A stretch of 64,000 bases of DNA from Hanleya hanleyi (Eukaryota; Mollusca; Polyplacophora; Lepidopleurida; Hanleyidae). Shown in pieces: positions 32,310-43,118 of the stretch (within the stretch, counting starts at the first letter, position 1; each line of letters starts with the position of its first letter). The notes beneath the pieces are model-generated. The model saw only the letters and a program-made list of their open reading frames with translations, searched no databases and was not told the DNA's origin. Both the position numbers and the translations under genes were made by a program. The stretch covers positions 124,001 through 188,000 of the forward strand of contig JAVTVY010047868.1 of the NCBI GenBank assembly GCA_036873755.1. Reading direction: 5' to 3'.

Positions 32310-32695
32310 GGTCTTTAGACAGGTCGGGGGAAAGTGCCTATCAAATTTTGGAGGTAAAAAGGTCGTTTTTCTTGAATAACTCAGAAATATGAACAAAATA
32401 TCATTTCTAAATGGCGCATACAGTGATATTTTTTCACATTGGTTTACTTGCTTTGAATAAATTGTTGCCTATCTACTTCAGGTGATAGAAAGCGGTCTGC
32501 TGTTTTTTCAAATTGTCATTTCAACACGTTCGAACAAGTTAACTATAAATCCTATCAATGGCAAAATGTTTTAACATATGTAACTATATCAATTTATGCG
32601 CCATTTAGAAAAAATGCAATTTTGTTCATATTCAAGAAAAACGACATTTTTTACCTCCAAAATTGGAGAGGCACTTTTCCCCGACCTGTTAGACA
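32310..32695. repeat. Inverted repeat (arms ~105 bp)
   Basis: 32310-32418 (GACAGGTCGGGGGAAAGTGC, GTTTTTCTTGAATAACTC, CTAAATGGCGCATA) is the inverse of 32594-32695. The ~175-bp loop has no gene. Likely foldback ends linked to family C, because TTTTCTGGCAGAACATCC follows at 32867. Confidence 0.7.
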
Positions 32696-33023
32696 TTAGG
32701 GTGGGTTGGAGAGTTTCATCCTTGGTGGCCCATCCATTATCATCTGGCTCTGATAAGCCTTGGTTGGCGAGCAGTGACGCCTTCCAAATAAAGGACTGGT
32801 AGTTAGGTCGATGGATGTGCAGCCGGGAGCTGTCAGAAGTTGGTGGGAGACTTTCACTCTTCTGCCTTTTCTGGCAGAACATCCAATATCTGACTTCGTC
32901 TGCTGTGTCACCAACTCCCCGAGCTGTTGTATAGAGGGAGCATACAAACCACTCGCATGTAGGATGGTGTCCTCTGTCGGTGATGATATCTCCTAGCTGG
33001 GACAGCTAAAGTTTAATAGTGCG

Positions 33024-35245
33024 ATGATTCACGATCATATCACTTTAAATTACTTAGTGGGTTTAACTAACACACCCAATAGTACACATAGCTTACGTAC
33101 AGTTCTGTATGCGTTACCTCTGAGAGCTTTAAATCATATAGTCAGAGATATACACCAATCTACGTCCTCAGGAAATATAATACCACCCAAAATCTCTAAA
33201 GTATGTCAAGATATAGCGTATTTTCGGTTGTATCGTCCAGTGAACATAATCGAAACATCCCAAGATCGGCTTTTCTTGAAACTCAACTACTTAGATAAAG
33301 GACTGGAAATTATTAATTTACCTCGAATCCTGAATGATCCAGAGGTACGCAATACTGTACCAAACTATTTTAAGTTCACAGAACCTCCTTGCATTTCATA
33401 TAAGTATACTAAATCTATAGCCACCAAAATATTCAATTAATCTAATGCTGTCAAGGATTTTGACTGGAACTTATACACGTCGGGGGGCTATAGTTGTGAT
33501 TGTGAATCGTCGAACTTTATACACCATGCAAACATGTTGTGACTGGTGACCTTGATGTGGTGAGTGATAAGGACCTAAGATTAGTCCTGATGAAGGGACC
33601 TAAATATAGAGAGCCGAGAAATATAAATCTGAAGGCCGACGAGAAGATAGTCCTGTCTGCTTTGAAACAGTACGTTATTGATTGATCTAAGCGAGAAAAA
33701 GTTGAACCTACAGTACTCGATGATTGGCTGGACCTCACCAAGAGCAAGGTCTTTGAAACAATCCGCCATATTGACAGAAGTACCCTTCCCCAAGCAAAAC
33801 AAGTACTGAGAAGCCCCAATTCGCAAGAAGTTCTAGCAAATCTCCAGAGTGAATTCGTCATAGTCCCAGCAGACAAAGCTCCAAATAATATAATATTCAT
33901 ATGTAAATATTACTATTACCAGGTGCTGGTTGAAGAATGGAGTGTAAACATATCGTCATCAAATACGTCTACTTACTCTCAAACTGCAAACTCTGGAAGA
34001 TTTATTTAACAATCATAAAACGTTTCTCAAGGAAAGAGGTATTTGTCTTCCAACCAAACATAACGATATACCAAAAGTATACTGGACTCCCAAAATGCAT
34101 AAATCACCATACAAAGCTAGATTCATAGCTGGTTCTAGAAGCTGCACCGCCAAGCTTCTTTCAACCCTATTGACGAGGGCCCTTCAGGAGGTAAAAGCAT
34201 TTTGGGAAAGGTATTGCGCCACTATTTCTAAGAACTCTGGCGTTGAATGTATGTGGATATTGAAAAACTCAAAATGTCTTACGGAAGAACTTGATGCTAA
34301 AGGTCACATACCGTATAGACATGTATCCACATGGGATTTCTCGACTCTCTATACCACAATCCCTCATCAGGACCTTATTGCCCGTCTAGGTTCATTAATA
34401 GTATCTATGTTCAAGAAAACTGATCGTAGATATATTAATGTCGGAAGCCATAACGCATTCTTTAACTCTACTACATACAAGAGATATCATTCATGTGATG
34501 TTTCTTTGTTTATAGAGTTGCTTGAAATTGTCATTAAAAATATCTATGTGAAATTTGGCAACACAATATATCAACAGCATATAGGTATTCCAATGGGTAC
34601 TAATTGTGCACCCCTATTGGCTGGCCTATATCTGTTCTCTTATGAATATGACTATATGCAGGCGCTTTCAAATTAAAACACATATAAGGGAAGTGGGAAG
34701 AGGTGCCGACATACTGACTGCGTCACATGACTTCACAGAATAGTCATCTCGTAAACCTATTCTAAAGCACATACCAAGAATCTTAACGATTCGTGATATG
34801 TGTTGTATCTCAGGTACGCTTTTATTGTACCTGTTCATGTGGCAACTTGGATGATATGACCACACGGCCCCTAGCACCGGCATAAGCGGTATACGAGACA
34901 ACTCGTACATTGGAGATTGGTGAGCTGTATCATCGTCAGATCTAAATGACGGCATTTAACACAAAAGACTAGATTGTAAGGCCCGATGTCGACCCAGCAT
35001 CTACTTCCCACAAATGCCAACATATATCAAAGACCAAAACCGATCCATTCGAAGCCCGTTCCTTCTCATTCACCAAACGCTATATAGACGATCTTCTCGC
35101 TGTGGATAATCGCTATATAAATGACGCAGTGAAGGATATATATCCACCTTCACTGCATTTGAAGGAAACTACAGATAGGCCTACAGGCACATCGTATTTA
35201 GACCTATATCTCTATAAAAATGAAGCGGGCCTTCTCTCTCGTCGC
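33024..35245 (+). pseudogene. Penelope-like retroelement ORF, best preserved 5' copy
   Basis: 33024-33440 encodes an N-terminal domain (LRTVLYALPLRALNHIVRDI). After a stop and a frameshift, 33480-33900 reads YSCDCESSNFIHH.. then LMKGPKYREPRNI and FVIVPADKAPNNIIF, motifs preceding the RT core in this family. 34095-34676 holds PKMHKSPYKARFIAGSRSC, STWDFSTLYTTIP (catalytic Asp of motif A) and GIPMGTNCAPLLAGLYLFSY. A 364-bp module B insertion follows, and 35038-35245 has KRYIDDLLAVD (YIDD box) to LLSRRL. At least two stops and several frameshifts make it inactive. The PADK, WDF..LYT.IP and GIPMG motifs suit Penelope-like RTs; no GIY-YIG endonuclease is seen. Confidence 0.7.
34674..35037 (-). repeat. 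Module B-type insertion within the RT
   Basis: Near-copy of 40735-41060 (ACACATATAAGGGAAGTGGG, CTCAGGTACGCTTTTATTG, CGGCCCCTAGCACCGGCATA). Its edges are defined by the uninterrupted RT sequence at 52970-52990 (GGCGCTTTCAAAAACCGATC). Confidence 0.75.
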
Positions 35246-36035
35246 TTGTATTACAAGCGTCTAGTCCGTCATTCATAATCCAGCCATTAGAGTCCATTAG
35301 AGAATATCCGCGTCCATAATCCAAAGACCTATTCCATTTTCCACATAACAGTATTAGCACCAAATTCAAAAAGACAATCATAGTATACATAAACATAGGC
35401 TTGTTTCCTGCAAGAGAGAAGCGGTCAACAGTTTTCAATGATGCCGGCAAGATCCCATGTACTTCAAGATCCTCATGGTACTCATATGAACAGTCAAAAT
35501 CAAAGCGTGACTGAGGTACATCATTTTTAGATGACGACTCTATAACGAATATTATGGATTAAGAATACTGATCAGCGATACGGATTTGATATTTTGGAAC
35601 ATCATGATGTCTTGCCGGCATCATTGAAAACTGTTGACCGCTTCTCTCTTGCAGGAAACAAGCCTATGTTTATGTATACTTTTGTCTTTTTGAATTTGGT
35701 GCTAATACTGTTATATGGAAATGGAATAGGTCTTTGGATTATGGACGCGGATATTCTCTAATGGACGACGGCTGGATTATGAATGACGGACTAGACGCTT
35801 GTAATCATGATGTTCCAAAAATATCAAATCCGTATCGCTGATCAGTATTCTTAATCCATAATATTCGTTATAGAGTCGTCATCTAAAAAAAAGATGTATC
35901 TCAGTCACGCTTTGATTGTGACTGTTCATATGAGTACCATGAGGATCTTGAAGTACATGGGTTCATACGGCCCCTAGCACCGGGTTAAGCGGAATTAGAC
36001 ACAAGTTACGAAACGTAGCGCCATAGATCTTGCAC
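35246..36035. repeat. Three Penelope-like tail units in -/+/- arrangement
   Basis: 35246-35460 is an inverted tail (ends ..TTCAATGATGCCGGCAAGA). 35575-35812 is a direct tail (CATCATGATGTCTTGCCGGC ... CTAGACGCTTGTAAT). 35813-36035 is inverted again (CATGATGTTCCAAAAATATC ... CCCCTAGCACCGGGTTAAGC). Penelope-like elements are known for terminal repeats in both direct and inverted order, which fits. Confidence 0.7.
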
Positions 36036-36333
36036 GTATGACAAAAGAGATGATTACAATTTCGACATCGTAAACTATCCCCTTCTGGACAGTAATATTC
36101 CAGTGGGACCTGTATATGGCGTATACATATCACGCCTAGTAGCATTTGCTAGATCCTGTGTTAAATGTGACGATTTTAATCAACGTCACAAAACATTGTT
36201 GCAGAAACTTATAAAACAGGGCTACAACACCAAGCGCCTCCACTCAAAGTTTCTCAAATTTGGCGATACATATCGCATGCTGATAGCAAAATACGAGCGT
36301 AGCGTGCAGGATCTATGGCGTTACGTTTCGTAA
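36036..36333 (+). pseudogene. Penelope-like RT C-terminal fragment
   Basis: YDKRDDYNFDIV (36035-36070), FLDSNIPVGPVYGVYISRL, then C.KCDDFNQRHKTLLQKLIKQ and SVQDLWRYVS ending at TAA 36331. It is bracketed by the inverted tail 35813-36035 and direct tail 36325-36733, so the fragment sits in the loop of a ~210-bp inverted repeat. Confidence 0.75.
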
Positions 36334-36733
36334 CTTGTGTCTAATTCCGCTTAACCCGGGGCTAGGGGCCGTATGAACCTATGTACTTCAAGATCCTCAT
36401 GGTACTCATATGAACAGTCACAATCAAAGCGTGACTGAGATACATCATTCTTTAGATGGCGACTTTACAACGAATATTATGGATCAAGAATACTGATCAG
36501 CGATACGGATTTGATATTTTTGGAACATCATGATGTCTTGCCGGCATCATTGAAAACTGTCGACCGCTTCTCTCTTGCAGGAAACAAGCCTATGTTTATG
36601 TATACTATGATTGTCTTTTTGAATTTGGTGCTAATACTGTTATATGGAATATGGAATAGGTCTTTGGAATATGGACGCGGATATTCTCTAATGGACGACG
36701 GCTGAATTATGAATGACGGACCAGACGCTTGTA
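36325..36733 (+). repeat. Penelope-like tail unit, most complete copy
   Basis: Begins right after the RT stop: CTTGTGTCTAATTCCGCTTA, GGGGCTAGGGGCCGTATG, CTCATGGTACTCATATGAAC, TACGGATTTGATATTTTTGG, then a 64-codon ORF (36511-36705) with one hydrophobic segment (MFMYTMIVFLNLVLILLYGI). That ORF is nearly unchanged in most other tail copies. Confidence 0.75.
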
Positions 36734-37294
36734 ACTTGATTTTGTAGGTCTCCAACTTTTTGGAGTTTCCTTAAGGCAGTTTTCTTCCCGATGCCACTGA
36801 AGGCAGTATGAACTGCTTTGCATACATCTGGACCAATACTATTTCGTCGATTGGGATGTAGCGTAGCCTTTGCTTCACACCAGTGCCTGTGTGCATTTCT
36901 TTCAGAACGATGGTGCCAAACAGCAAGAAAAAAACTAGAACCAGTCGATCAGCTGGTCCTGGGCAGAGGCTTTAAAGATGGAAAAACTTGCAAGCTGATC
37001 ATAAGCGGACAACGTGGCAAATCTGTCAGCAGTGGAATCTCACCATGAGGAGGCAGACCCAAGGATTCTGTTGCATGCGCATACTGCTTCACATGACCAC
37101 CCGCAGTTGATCGTGTAGTCACCAGACACAGACGTTGCTGTCATATGCATACATATGTACACCAGCATGATATGCCACAAACTTTGGTTTCATACCGGTG
37201 CGAAGAAAAGGCTACGCTACATCCCTATCCACGAAATAATCTCTGCTCCACCTACACAACGGCTCGGGGGTCTGGTGCCACAGCAGACGAAGTC
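36734..37294. other. Unassigned repeat-like DNA in intron 3
   Basis: No domain recognised. 37205-37294 (GCTACGCTACATCCCTATCC, CGGCTCGGGGGTCTGGTG) is inversely related to 32890-32950. Confidence 0.4.
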
Positions 37295-37870
37295 GGATAT
37301 TGGATGTTCTGCCAGAAAATGTAGTTTTCGTGAGATTACAGAACTTTTGTGACTTGGGGGTATGGGAAGGGAAATGCCCTCATTTTTGTTTTAACTCCAG
37401 GAATGTCAACTCTGTTTGTTTGTTTCTAATGGTAGGTAAATGACATTAACTGCTCTAACTGCACTGGCAACCAGAAGGTGCATTCAAAGACATTATTGGA
37501 CAATCACATTTGAAACAGAAACAAAAACAACATTCATTCAATTTTGTGTTTTATTTCATGACCTAGCATTAAATATAGATAAAATTGAAATTGCTAAGCA
37601 GCAATACAGAGACCTGTCTGCTGTCGATAATAACTGGCGATGAATAGTGGCTGTAGAAGCTGAGAAAAACAATTCTGCAGATTTTGCAGATTTGTGCTTC
37701 ATACGCCACCCCTCTGATAGAAAATAGGCCACCATTTATTGTTGCTGCCAAAAATCAACTGTACATCAGGGCTAGAAATGTTCCAGAGGCATCCCCTAAG
37801 CAGACTGAAGTGACAAACTAACTGTGGGTGTTGTACGAAACCATTTTGAGCCAGTCCTGGCTTCTGGACT
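37295..37870 (+). repeat. Repeat family C, direct copy
   Basis: Inverse of 31080-31660 (see there). Contains a 67-codon frame (37440-37643) without recognisable domain. Together with the 31-kb copy it forms a wide inverted pair around the Penelope cluster. Confidence 0.7.
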
Positions 37871-40734
37871 ATAAAGGTATGGAATGAAATGTTCTCATCT
37901 TTCAAGATGTGGGTTGAAAAGTACAACTGACATGTGTGACGATCCTTAGCTTTGGTAATGAAAAGTGCAATCAATAGACAAGGAAAATATAGCCTGTTAT
38001 AATGATGGAAAGTCTAATTCGTAATTGATTATACTTTTTCTGATCACATTTTGATCATAGCAAAAATAGGTTATGCTAACATTTTATTTATTATCAATAT
38101 ATTTTAAAACATATTTCTTTACCATTTTGTCAGAAATTTTGTATGGAAATATTCTCTAATCTTCTGGAAGGAACAACAGTCAATAAATTTTCTTAATCAA
38201 AAAATAGTTTAAAACAAGATGTCAACTAAGTTATTTAGAACTACCATCCTGCAATTAAATCCCGCTGTTTTGACATGAACAGTGGTGTGATAAAAATATC
38301 TCACCCTCATGGGATGCATGGCCAATCTTCATGTGAGGTCCCCAAGCCTGGGGTTTCCAAGCTGACAAGGCACACAATCATGACAATGGCAATCCACACT
38401 GACTTGATGAACCTAGGTAGATCTGAAAGTGATATGGAGACAGAGATATGGATATTTCTTTGTGAAAGTCATGCTATATTACCTATTAAATTTGCAATTT
38501 TAAGGTGAAGTACATTATTACAAACAGTCCATATAGCAATAGTGATTGAGGCCAATATAAATTTTTTAATATGCCAAGTATATCAAGGGAAACTTGTTGA
38601 TAATAATAGCTGATGCTCATGGTGGGTCCACATTACAAGAGTTCCACTGTTCATCCAGAAGTTTTTTGCTTATTAAGTTATGAAAAAAGAAACATTATAG
38701 TTATATTTATAACTTACTTACCATTACTAGCTTCACTCATCACCATCTGCAATACAGTTATTCAAACCTCCGTAGTTATAGATTAACATGAACAAATCAA
38801 CCTGATTTTTGCACTTGTTATTTTGTCTCTGTTGCTGTTTTAATATAATGGTGGCGCCCCAGTGGTCAATCAAATTATCAAGGGCAGTTAACTCCACCCA
38901 TTTCGATGAGACAGTGAAGAGGCCGTATATATAATGAAGAGGATATAATATAAAGTATTCTTTAATGGTTTTTTAGTTGCTGACAATGTTAGAACTGATT
39001 CTTCTAGGAATATTTTCCCCATTTTGTGCAATTTCACTATAAAATCAGATTCTTGTAGAAAATGATTGTGTATCACCCTCTTGAAATAAAGATATTATTA
39101 TAAAATCATGGATTTAAAATTGATTATAAAATCTAGATTCAACAAGATTTCTTATCTAATATGATACTATTTTGACAACACTAATATTTGAGAGATTGAT
39201 ATTATTATCTTTATTTTATTCAAATGGAAACCCATACAGATCACTTTCAAAGATACAAAAGTGTTCACAGTTCTGAGTAATTTGTCAGGAACTACATGTA
39301 AATGTCTCACACAGTTGCAGCTATATTGAACTGTGAAGTTCAAATCTGGTGTTTAGTGATTTCATGTAAATGAGATTTGATGTCACTGAGTGAAATCAAA
39401 TCAGCAAATTTTAAGCTGGGATATTCCAAGAGCTAATTAAGATCATTGAAACTTATACATGTAGTTCTAATTTATAATGTTATGTTAATGGCGGATGGTT
39501 GGGTGGGTTCACGTTCCTGTTGCTTCAATGCATTTTGCTGAGATGCAACAGGAACTTGATAATGTGATGTCTAGCACTGTAATATCACTTGTCTTTATTG
39601 CACCATGTAAGCGTCCTGTCTGTGTCTTATGCGATATCCTCAGTGTGTATAGGGTGGATGGGGGTGTCCGTTTCCATGCTGCTTCACATATTTCTTCTTT
39701 GGAGTAGCAGGGACACAACTGGGCTGGATGGTGCTTAGTTGGTTCGTCGTGATATAGCTGAAATATTGTTGAAAGCGACGTTAAATTCTATTCACTCACC
39801 CTGTTATGTTACTGTAAAAGTTTGTGGGAAAATTCCAATAATCTTTCATGGAAAACCAATATGGTTTAGTAACAGTAGTTACAGATCATAATAAGAAAAC
39901 CATTCGGTATAAAATTAATCAAGTTTAGAAATTCTCCCTATTTCAAAACCCAGTGGAGGACAGTTTATTTTTCCAATTTGCTGAAAGCTATATACATGAG
40001 TATTTATTATATTAAATTTAGAAGTACAGGTATAAAGGAATCACTGAGCTATCATATCATAAATCATATGAACCAAATAAAATTTCAATTTGGAAACGTC
40101 TGAACTCCCTGCAATGTGTCTGAAGTGTGGTTATGTTTTACATAACATTGGCAAAGTCCAGGAAGTGTGTTTGCAGTGTGTCTATGATTTACATCCAATT
40201 GTTAAACCCAAAGTCAATAAATCGCTGAAGTGGTGGGTAAAATAACGTCTTGGTGAAATTCCATTCAATTACTTGAGTGAAATGTCACTTAACTTGTGTG
40301 AAATAATTCACTTAAATACTTGAGTGAGGTCAATTTAAACTCAACTTGAGTGAATTTGCTCACCACTTGAGAGATTTATTGACTCAAACTTGAGTGAATT
40401 TTCTTGAACCTGAACGAATTTCACTCAACTTGAGTGGGATCAATTTCCACTCTTCTTAATATCATTATTACATACAATTGATCCTATGCGTTTGGATATT
40501 TATTACATATGATCCTATATGGACAGCAACAGGATTCATCCCCTCATATTAATGTCTATCCTATAGGATATGGTACGATATTAGAATCCCTATATCATCA
40601 AAAGCTATCCTATTAAATCCAATAGGATTGTTATATTTATACTATGGATTCTAGAAATCATATTGGATCGAATGGCTATCCTATTAAATCCAATACGATT
40701 TTTCAAAATCTTATAGGATTAGATCTCTCTTAGA
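37871..40734. other. Intron 3, middle part
   Basis: AT-rich intronic DNA without genes. Noted: an 11-bp-stem hairpin (39509-39553, GTTCCTGTTGC..GCAACAGGAAC), a SINE tail (39738-39800), a loose CTTGAGTGAATTT repeat (40265-40440) and a TATCCTAT-type repeat (40480-40730). Confidence 0.5.
39738..39800 (+). repeat. SINE/LINE 3' tail
   Basis: GGTTCGTCGTGATATAGCTG then AAATATTGTTGAAAGCGACG and TTCTATTCACTCACC, matching the tails at 3303-3372, 11288-11345 and 55840-55890. The head upstream is not recognised. Confidence 0.7.
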
Positions 40735-41060
40735 TTATAACACATATAAGGGAAGTGGGAAGAGATGCCGATATACTGCCAGAGCCACATGACTTCACAG
40801 TATAGTCTTCCGGTTAACCTATTCTAAAGCACATACCAAGAATCTAACGATTCGTGATATGTGTTGTATCTCAGGTACGCTTTTATTGTACCTGTTCATG
40901 TGGTAACTTGGATGATATGACCACACGGCCCCTAGCACCGGCATAAGCGGTATTAGATACAAATCTAGACAGCTATGATGGAAATGCTCTGACAACTCGT
41001 ATATTGGTAATTGGTGAACTGTTTCGCTGTGACAGCTCGTACATTGGAGATTGTCACGTC
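40735..41060 (-). repeat. Module B copy interrupted by Polinton 2
   Basis: Same landmarks as 34674-34930. The copy at 34910 continues GGAGATTGGTGAGC, whereas here it breaks after GGAGATTG (41052) and the Polinton terminus follows. Confidence 0.7.
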
Positions 41061-41300
41061 AGTAGTATATAAGTGCAAATTCTGTCGCATTGACCTACTT
41101 ATTTGTTCCCCCGGGTAAAATTTAAGGGGTACTTGGTCACGTGACGTCATCGATGACGTCACAGAGGTCAACGGTCACAGCCGGGTCAAAGGTCATTTTC
41201 GGTCACGTGACATGTATTCTTCCGCGGTAATGCGACCGGAAAGTAGTCCGGTGGGGGTTATAGAAAAAGTAGTCCCTAAGGCCATTTGCGGCTTTTCGCC
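41061..41300 (+). repeat. Left terminal repeat of Polinton 2 (outer part only)
   Basis: Shares with element 1 TTGACCTACTTATTTGTTCC, CCCGGG, TCACGTGAC, CATGTATTCTTCCGCGGT and GAAAAAGTAGTCCCTA. The inner palindrome units and GC-rich edge are missing. Confidence 0.75.
41136..41162. promoter_or_regulatory. Nested E-box/CRE palindrome in the TIR
   Basis: GTCACGTGAC (41136-41145) overlaps a perfect 22-bp palindrome (41141-41162) made of two TGACGTCA sites around ATCGAT. A second GTCACGTGAC lies at about 41203-41212. These equal the CLEAR/E-box and CREB/ATF consensus sites; function is inferred. Confidence 0.5.
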
Positions 41301-41416
41301 TATGACGGGACATCCGGGTCAAAAGGTCACACCCAGGTCAAAAGGTCACTGTGGGGTAATAACCGGAGTTATCTCCCCTTAGTTTTTTGTCACCAGGGGC
41401 AACGAGGGACCTGGGC

Positions 41417-41424
41417 CATAAATA
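41417..41424 (+). promoter_or_regulatory. TATA-like box of PC4-like gene B (element 2)
   Basis: CATAAATA, 51 nt before the ATG at 41475, same place as TATAAATA in element 1. Confidence 0.55.
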
Positions 41425-41474
41425 CCAGGGTCAGTCAAAGTGTACGTCATTCACCCGTCGGTATTTCGTCAACC

Positions 41475-41978
41475 ATGTCATCAGTCATACTAGCCATCCT
41501 GCCCCTTACTCCTGAGGTGGGGTTACACGTCTATGAAGATAAAGTCACCCTCGTGGAAGACCGGGATGTCTGTGGGTCGGATCCGGAGTCCGCATTGAAT
41601 ACGGTTACCCTACACCGTGACGGCTGGACCAAATTTAAACGCGTGTTGAGCGGTGAGCTCGACGGAAACCTCATCCACATAGACAATGCCATCTACGTAA
41701 ACCGTGGACCCTTCTTCGCACGCCTGGGGCGTTACCAAGACCCTACGCGAGGCTTCACCCTAGACCCCGATCTGTGGACAGCCGTCGAGAAAGTGGTGCC
41801 TATTGTGGACCAGCTGTTTACACCGGACGAGCGGTCAGCTGTTCATTTGGGGTGGTCTCGCGCTATTGAGGACGCGCTGGCTGAACCCAATGAACAAATT
41901 TCTAGCAATGAAGCGGAGCCAGAAGACGATGCCATTGATTACCCGTCTAGACTCAGTCAACCAACACAACGGTGGTAG
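41475..41978 (+). CDS. PC4-like protein B
   Basis: ATG at 41475 in GTCAACCATGTC; the longer open frame upstream lies in the TIR and promoter and is not used. 167 residues, intact. Two related units: LHVYEDKVTLVEDRD...LHRDGWTKFKRVLSGEL and IYVNRGPFFARLGRYQD...FTLDPDLWTAVEKVVPIVDQ, then an acidic C-terminal tail (SSNEAEPEDDAIDY). The second unit follows the PC4/Sub1 pattern (beta strands, then L....W..L...I..ID helix), and PC4 proteins bind single-stranded DNA and assist transcription or replication. The C-terminal acidic tail also suits a ssDNA-binding protein. First gene of the element. The fold assignment is an inference from pattern only. Confidence 0.6.
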   Translation: MSSVILAILPLTPEVGLHVYEDKVTLVEDRDVCGSDPESALNTVTLHRDGWTKFKRVLSGELDGNLIHIDNAIYVNRGPFFARLGRYQDPTRGFTLDPDLWTAVEKVVPIVDQLFTPDERSAVHLGWSRAIEDALAEPNEQISSNEAEPEDDAIDYPSRLSQPTQRW

Positions 41979-41991
41979 AGCCCGAACATGT

Positions 41992-41999
41992 TATAAATA
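41992..41999 (+). promoter_or_regulatory. TATA box of integrase
   Basis: TATAAATA, 14 nt after the PC4-like B stop and 44 nt before the integrase ATG. Confidence 0.6.
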
Positions 42000-42035
42000 A
42001 ACGATACTCTCCTGGTCCATCATCATTTTGTCACC

Positions 42036-43062
42036 ATGAAGCGCTGGGAGAAGGTGTTGGATAACTTATACTACAGTCCCGACAGTCCGGTGGCCTATAG
42101 TGCATTGTCGGCTCTCTATCGAGCGGCCAAACCCCAGGGGATACAACGGGCCCAAGTCCGAGATTGGTTAAAACAACAAGACACCTATACCTTACATCGA
42201 GCGGCCCGCCGTCATTTTCTACGGAACCGGGTCATCGTGGGTCGATATGAGTGCGTTTGCCAAACACAACGATGGGAATCGGTATATCTTGACGTGCATC
42301 GATATCCTGTCTAAGTATGCGTGGGTGGTACCCATCCGGACGAAAACAGGGGCGAATCTCATAGCGGCTTTCAAGGACATCTTCAAGACTGGGCGCAAAC
42401 CCTTGTATTTGCAAACCGACGAAGGCACAGAATTCCTCAACCGACCCTTCCAAGCCTTTCTCAAGAAACAGAAGGTCTTCTTCTTTCACACCTACAACGA
42501 GACGAAGGCTTCCGTGGTGGAAAGGTTCAACAGGACATTCAAAGGCCGCATGTACAAATATTTCACGTACAAGAATACACGGCTACCGAAACTTGTGAGT
42601 GGTTACAATCGAGCCTATCACCGGAGTATAGAGAGAGCCCCCATTACCGTCACCCAAGGCAATGAAGCCCAAGTCCGACGTGTCTTGTACCCCATGCAAT
42701 CGCAACGAGTACCGAAGGAGGTGTTGAAGGTCGGGGACCCTGTACGGATCAGTAAAGTCAAGGGCAAGTTCGAGAAGAGTTATCTCCCCAGCTGGATCGA
42801 TGAGCGCTTCCTGATTAAACGGCGCCTACCCCGACAACCGCGAGTCTATGAACTGGAAGATCTACAAGGAGAAACACTGCAAGGGACGTTTTACGACGTA
42901 GAGTTACAGCCTGTCGTAAAAACAAAGCAAGACTACTACACGGTGGAGCAGATTTTGAAAACAGAACGTCGACGTGGCATCCCATTTCATTTCGTCAAAT
43001 GGCGAGGCTGGCCCAGCTCGTTCAATTCCTGGGTCGCCGCCAACCAGGTCAAACGACTATAA
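42036..43062 (+). pseudogene. Polinton integrase (DDE core plus chromodomain), internal deletion
   Basis: ATG 42036 (CACCATGAAG). The N-terminal part (ALYRAAKPQGIQRAQVRDWL, then RRHFLRNRVIV) is in one frame to about 42240; the rest (DMSAFAKHNDGNRYILTCID onward) is one frame over. The family normally has a W.AD segment between these parts carrying the first catalytic Asp; that short segment is missing, so both frame and active site are lost. The second Asp (LQTDEGTEF) and the Glu (SVVERFNRTFK) remain. The C-terminus has an SH3-like region and a chromodomain (YTVEQIL...FHFVKWRGW...SWVA), which probably guides insertion to chromatin. The integrase-to-chromodomain order is standard for Polintons. 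Confidence 0.88.
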
Positions 43063-43064
43063 AA
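43058..43064 (+). promoter_or_regulatory. TATA box overlapping the integrase stop
   Basis: TATAAAA includes the TAA stop of integrase (43060-43062). The candidate start ATGs for the next gene are at 43104 and 43119. Confidence 0.6.
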
Positions 43065-43118
43065 CCAGACATCACTACCGTCATCCTTCATTCCACGCTC
43101 GACCATGAACACGGTGCT

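Noticed and set aside
31965..32318. 117-codon ORF with a His run
   Set aside because: Produced by the ATC microsatellite; no domain on either side.
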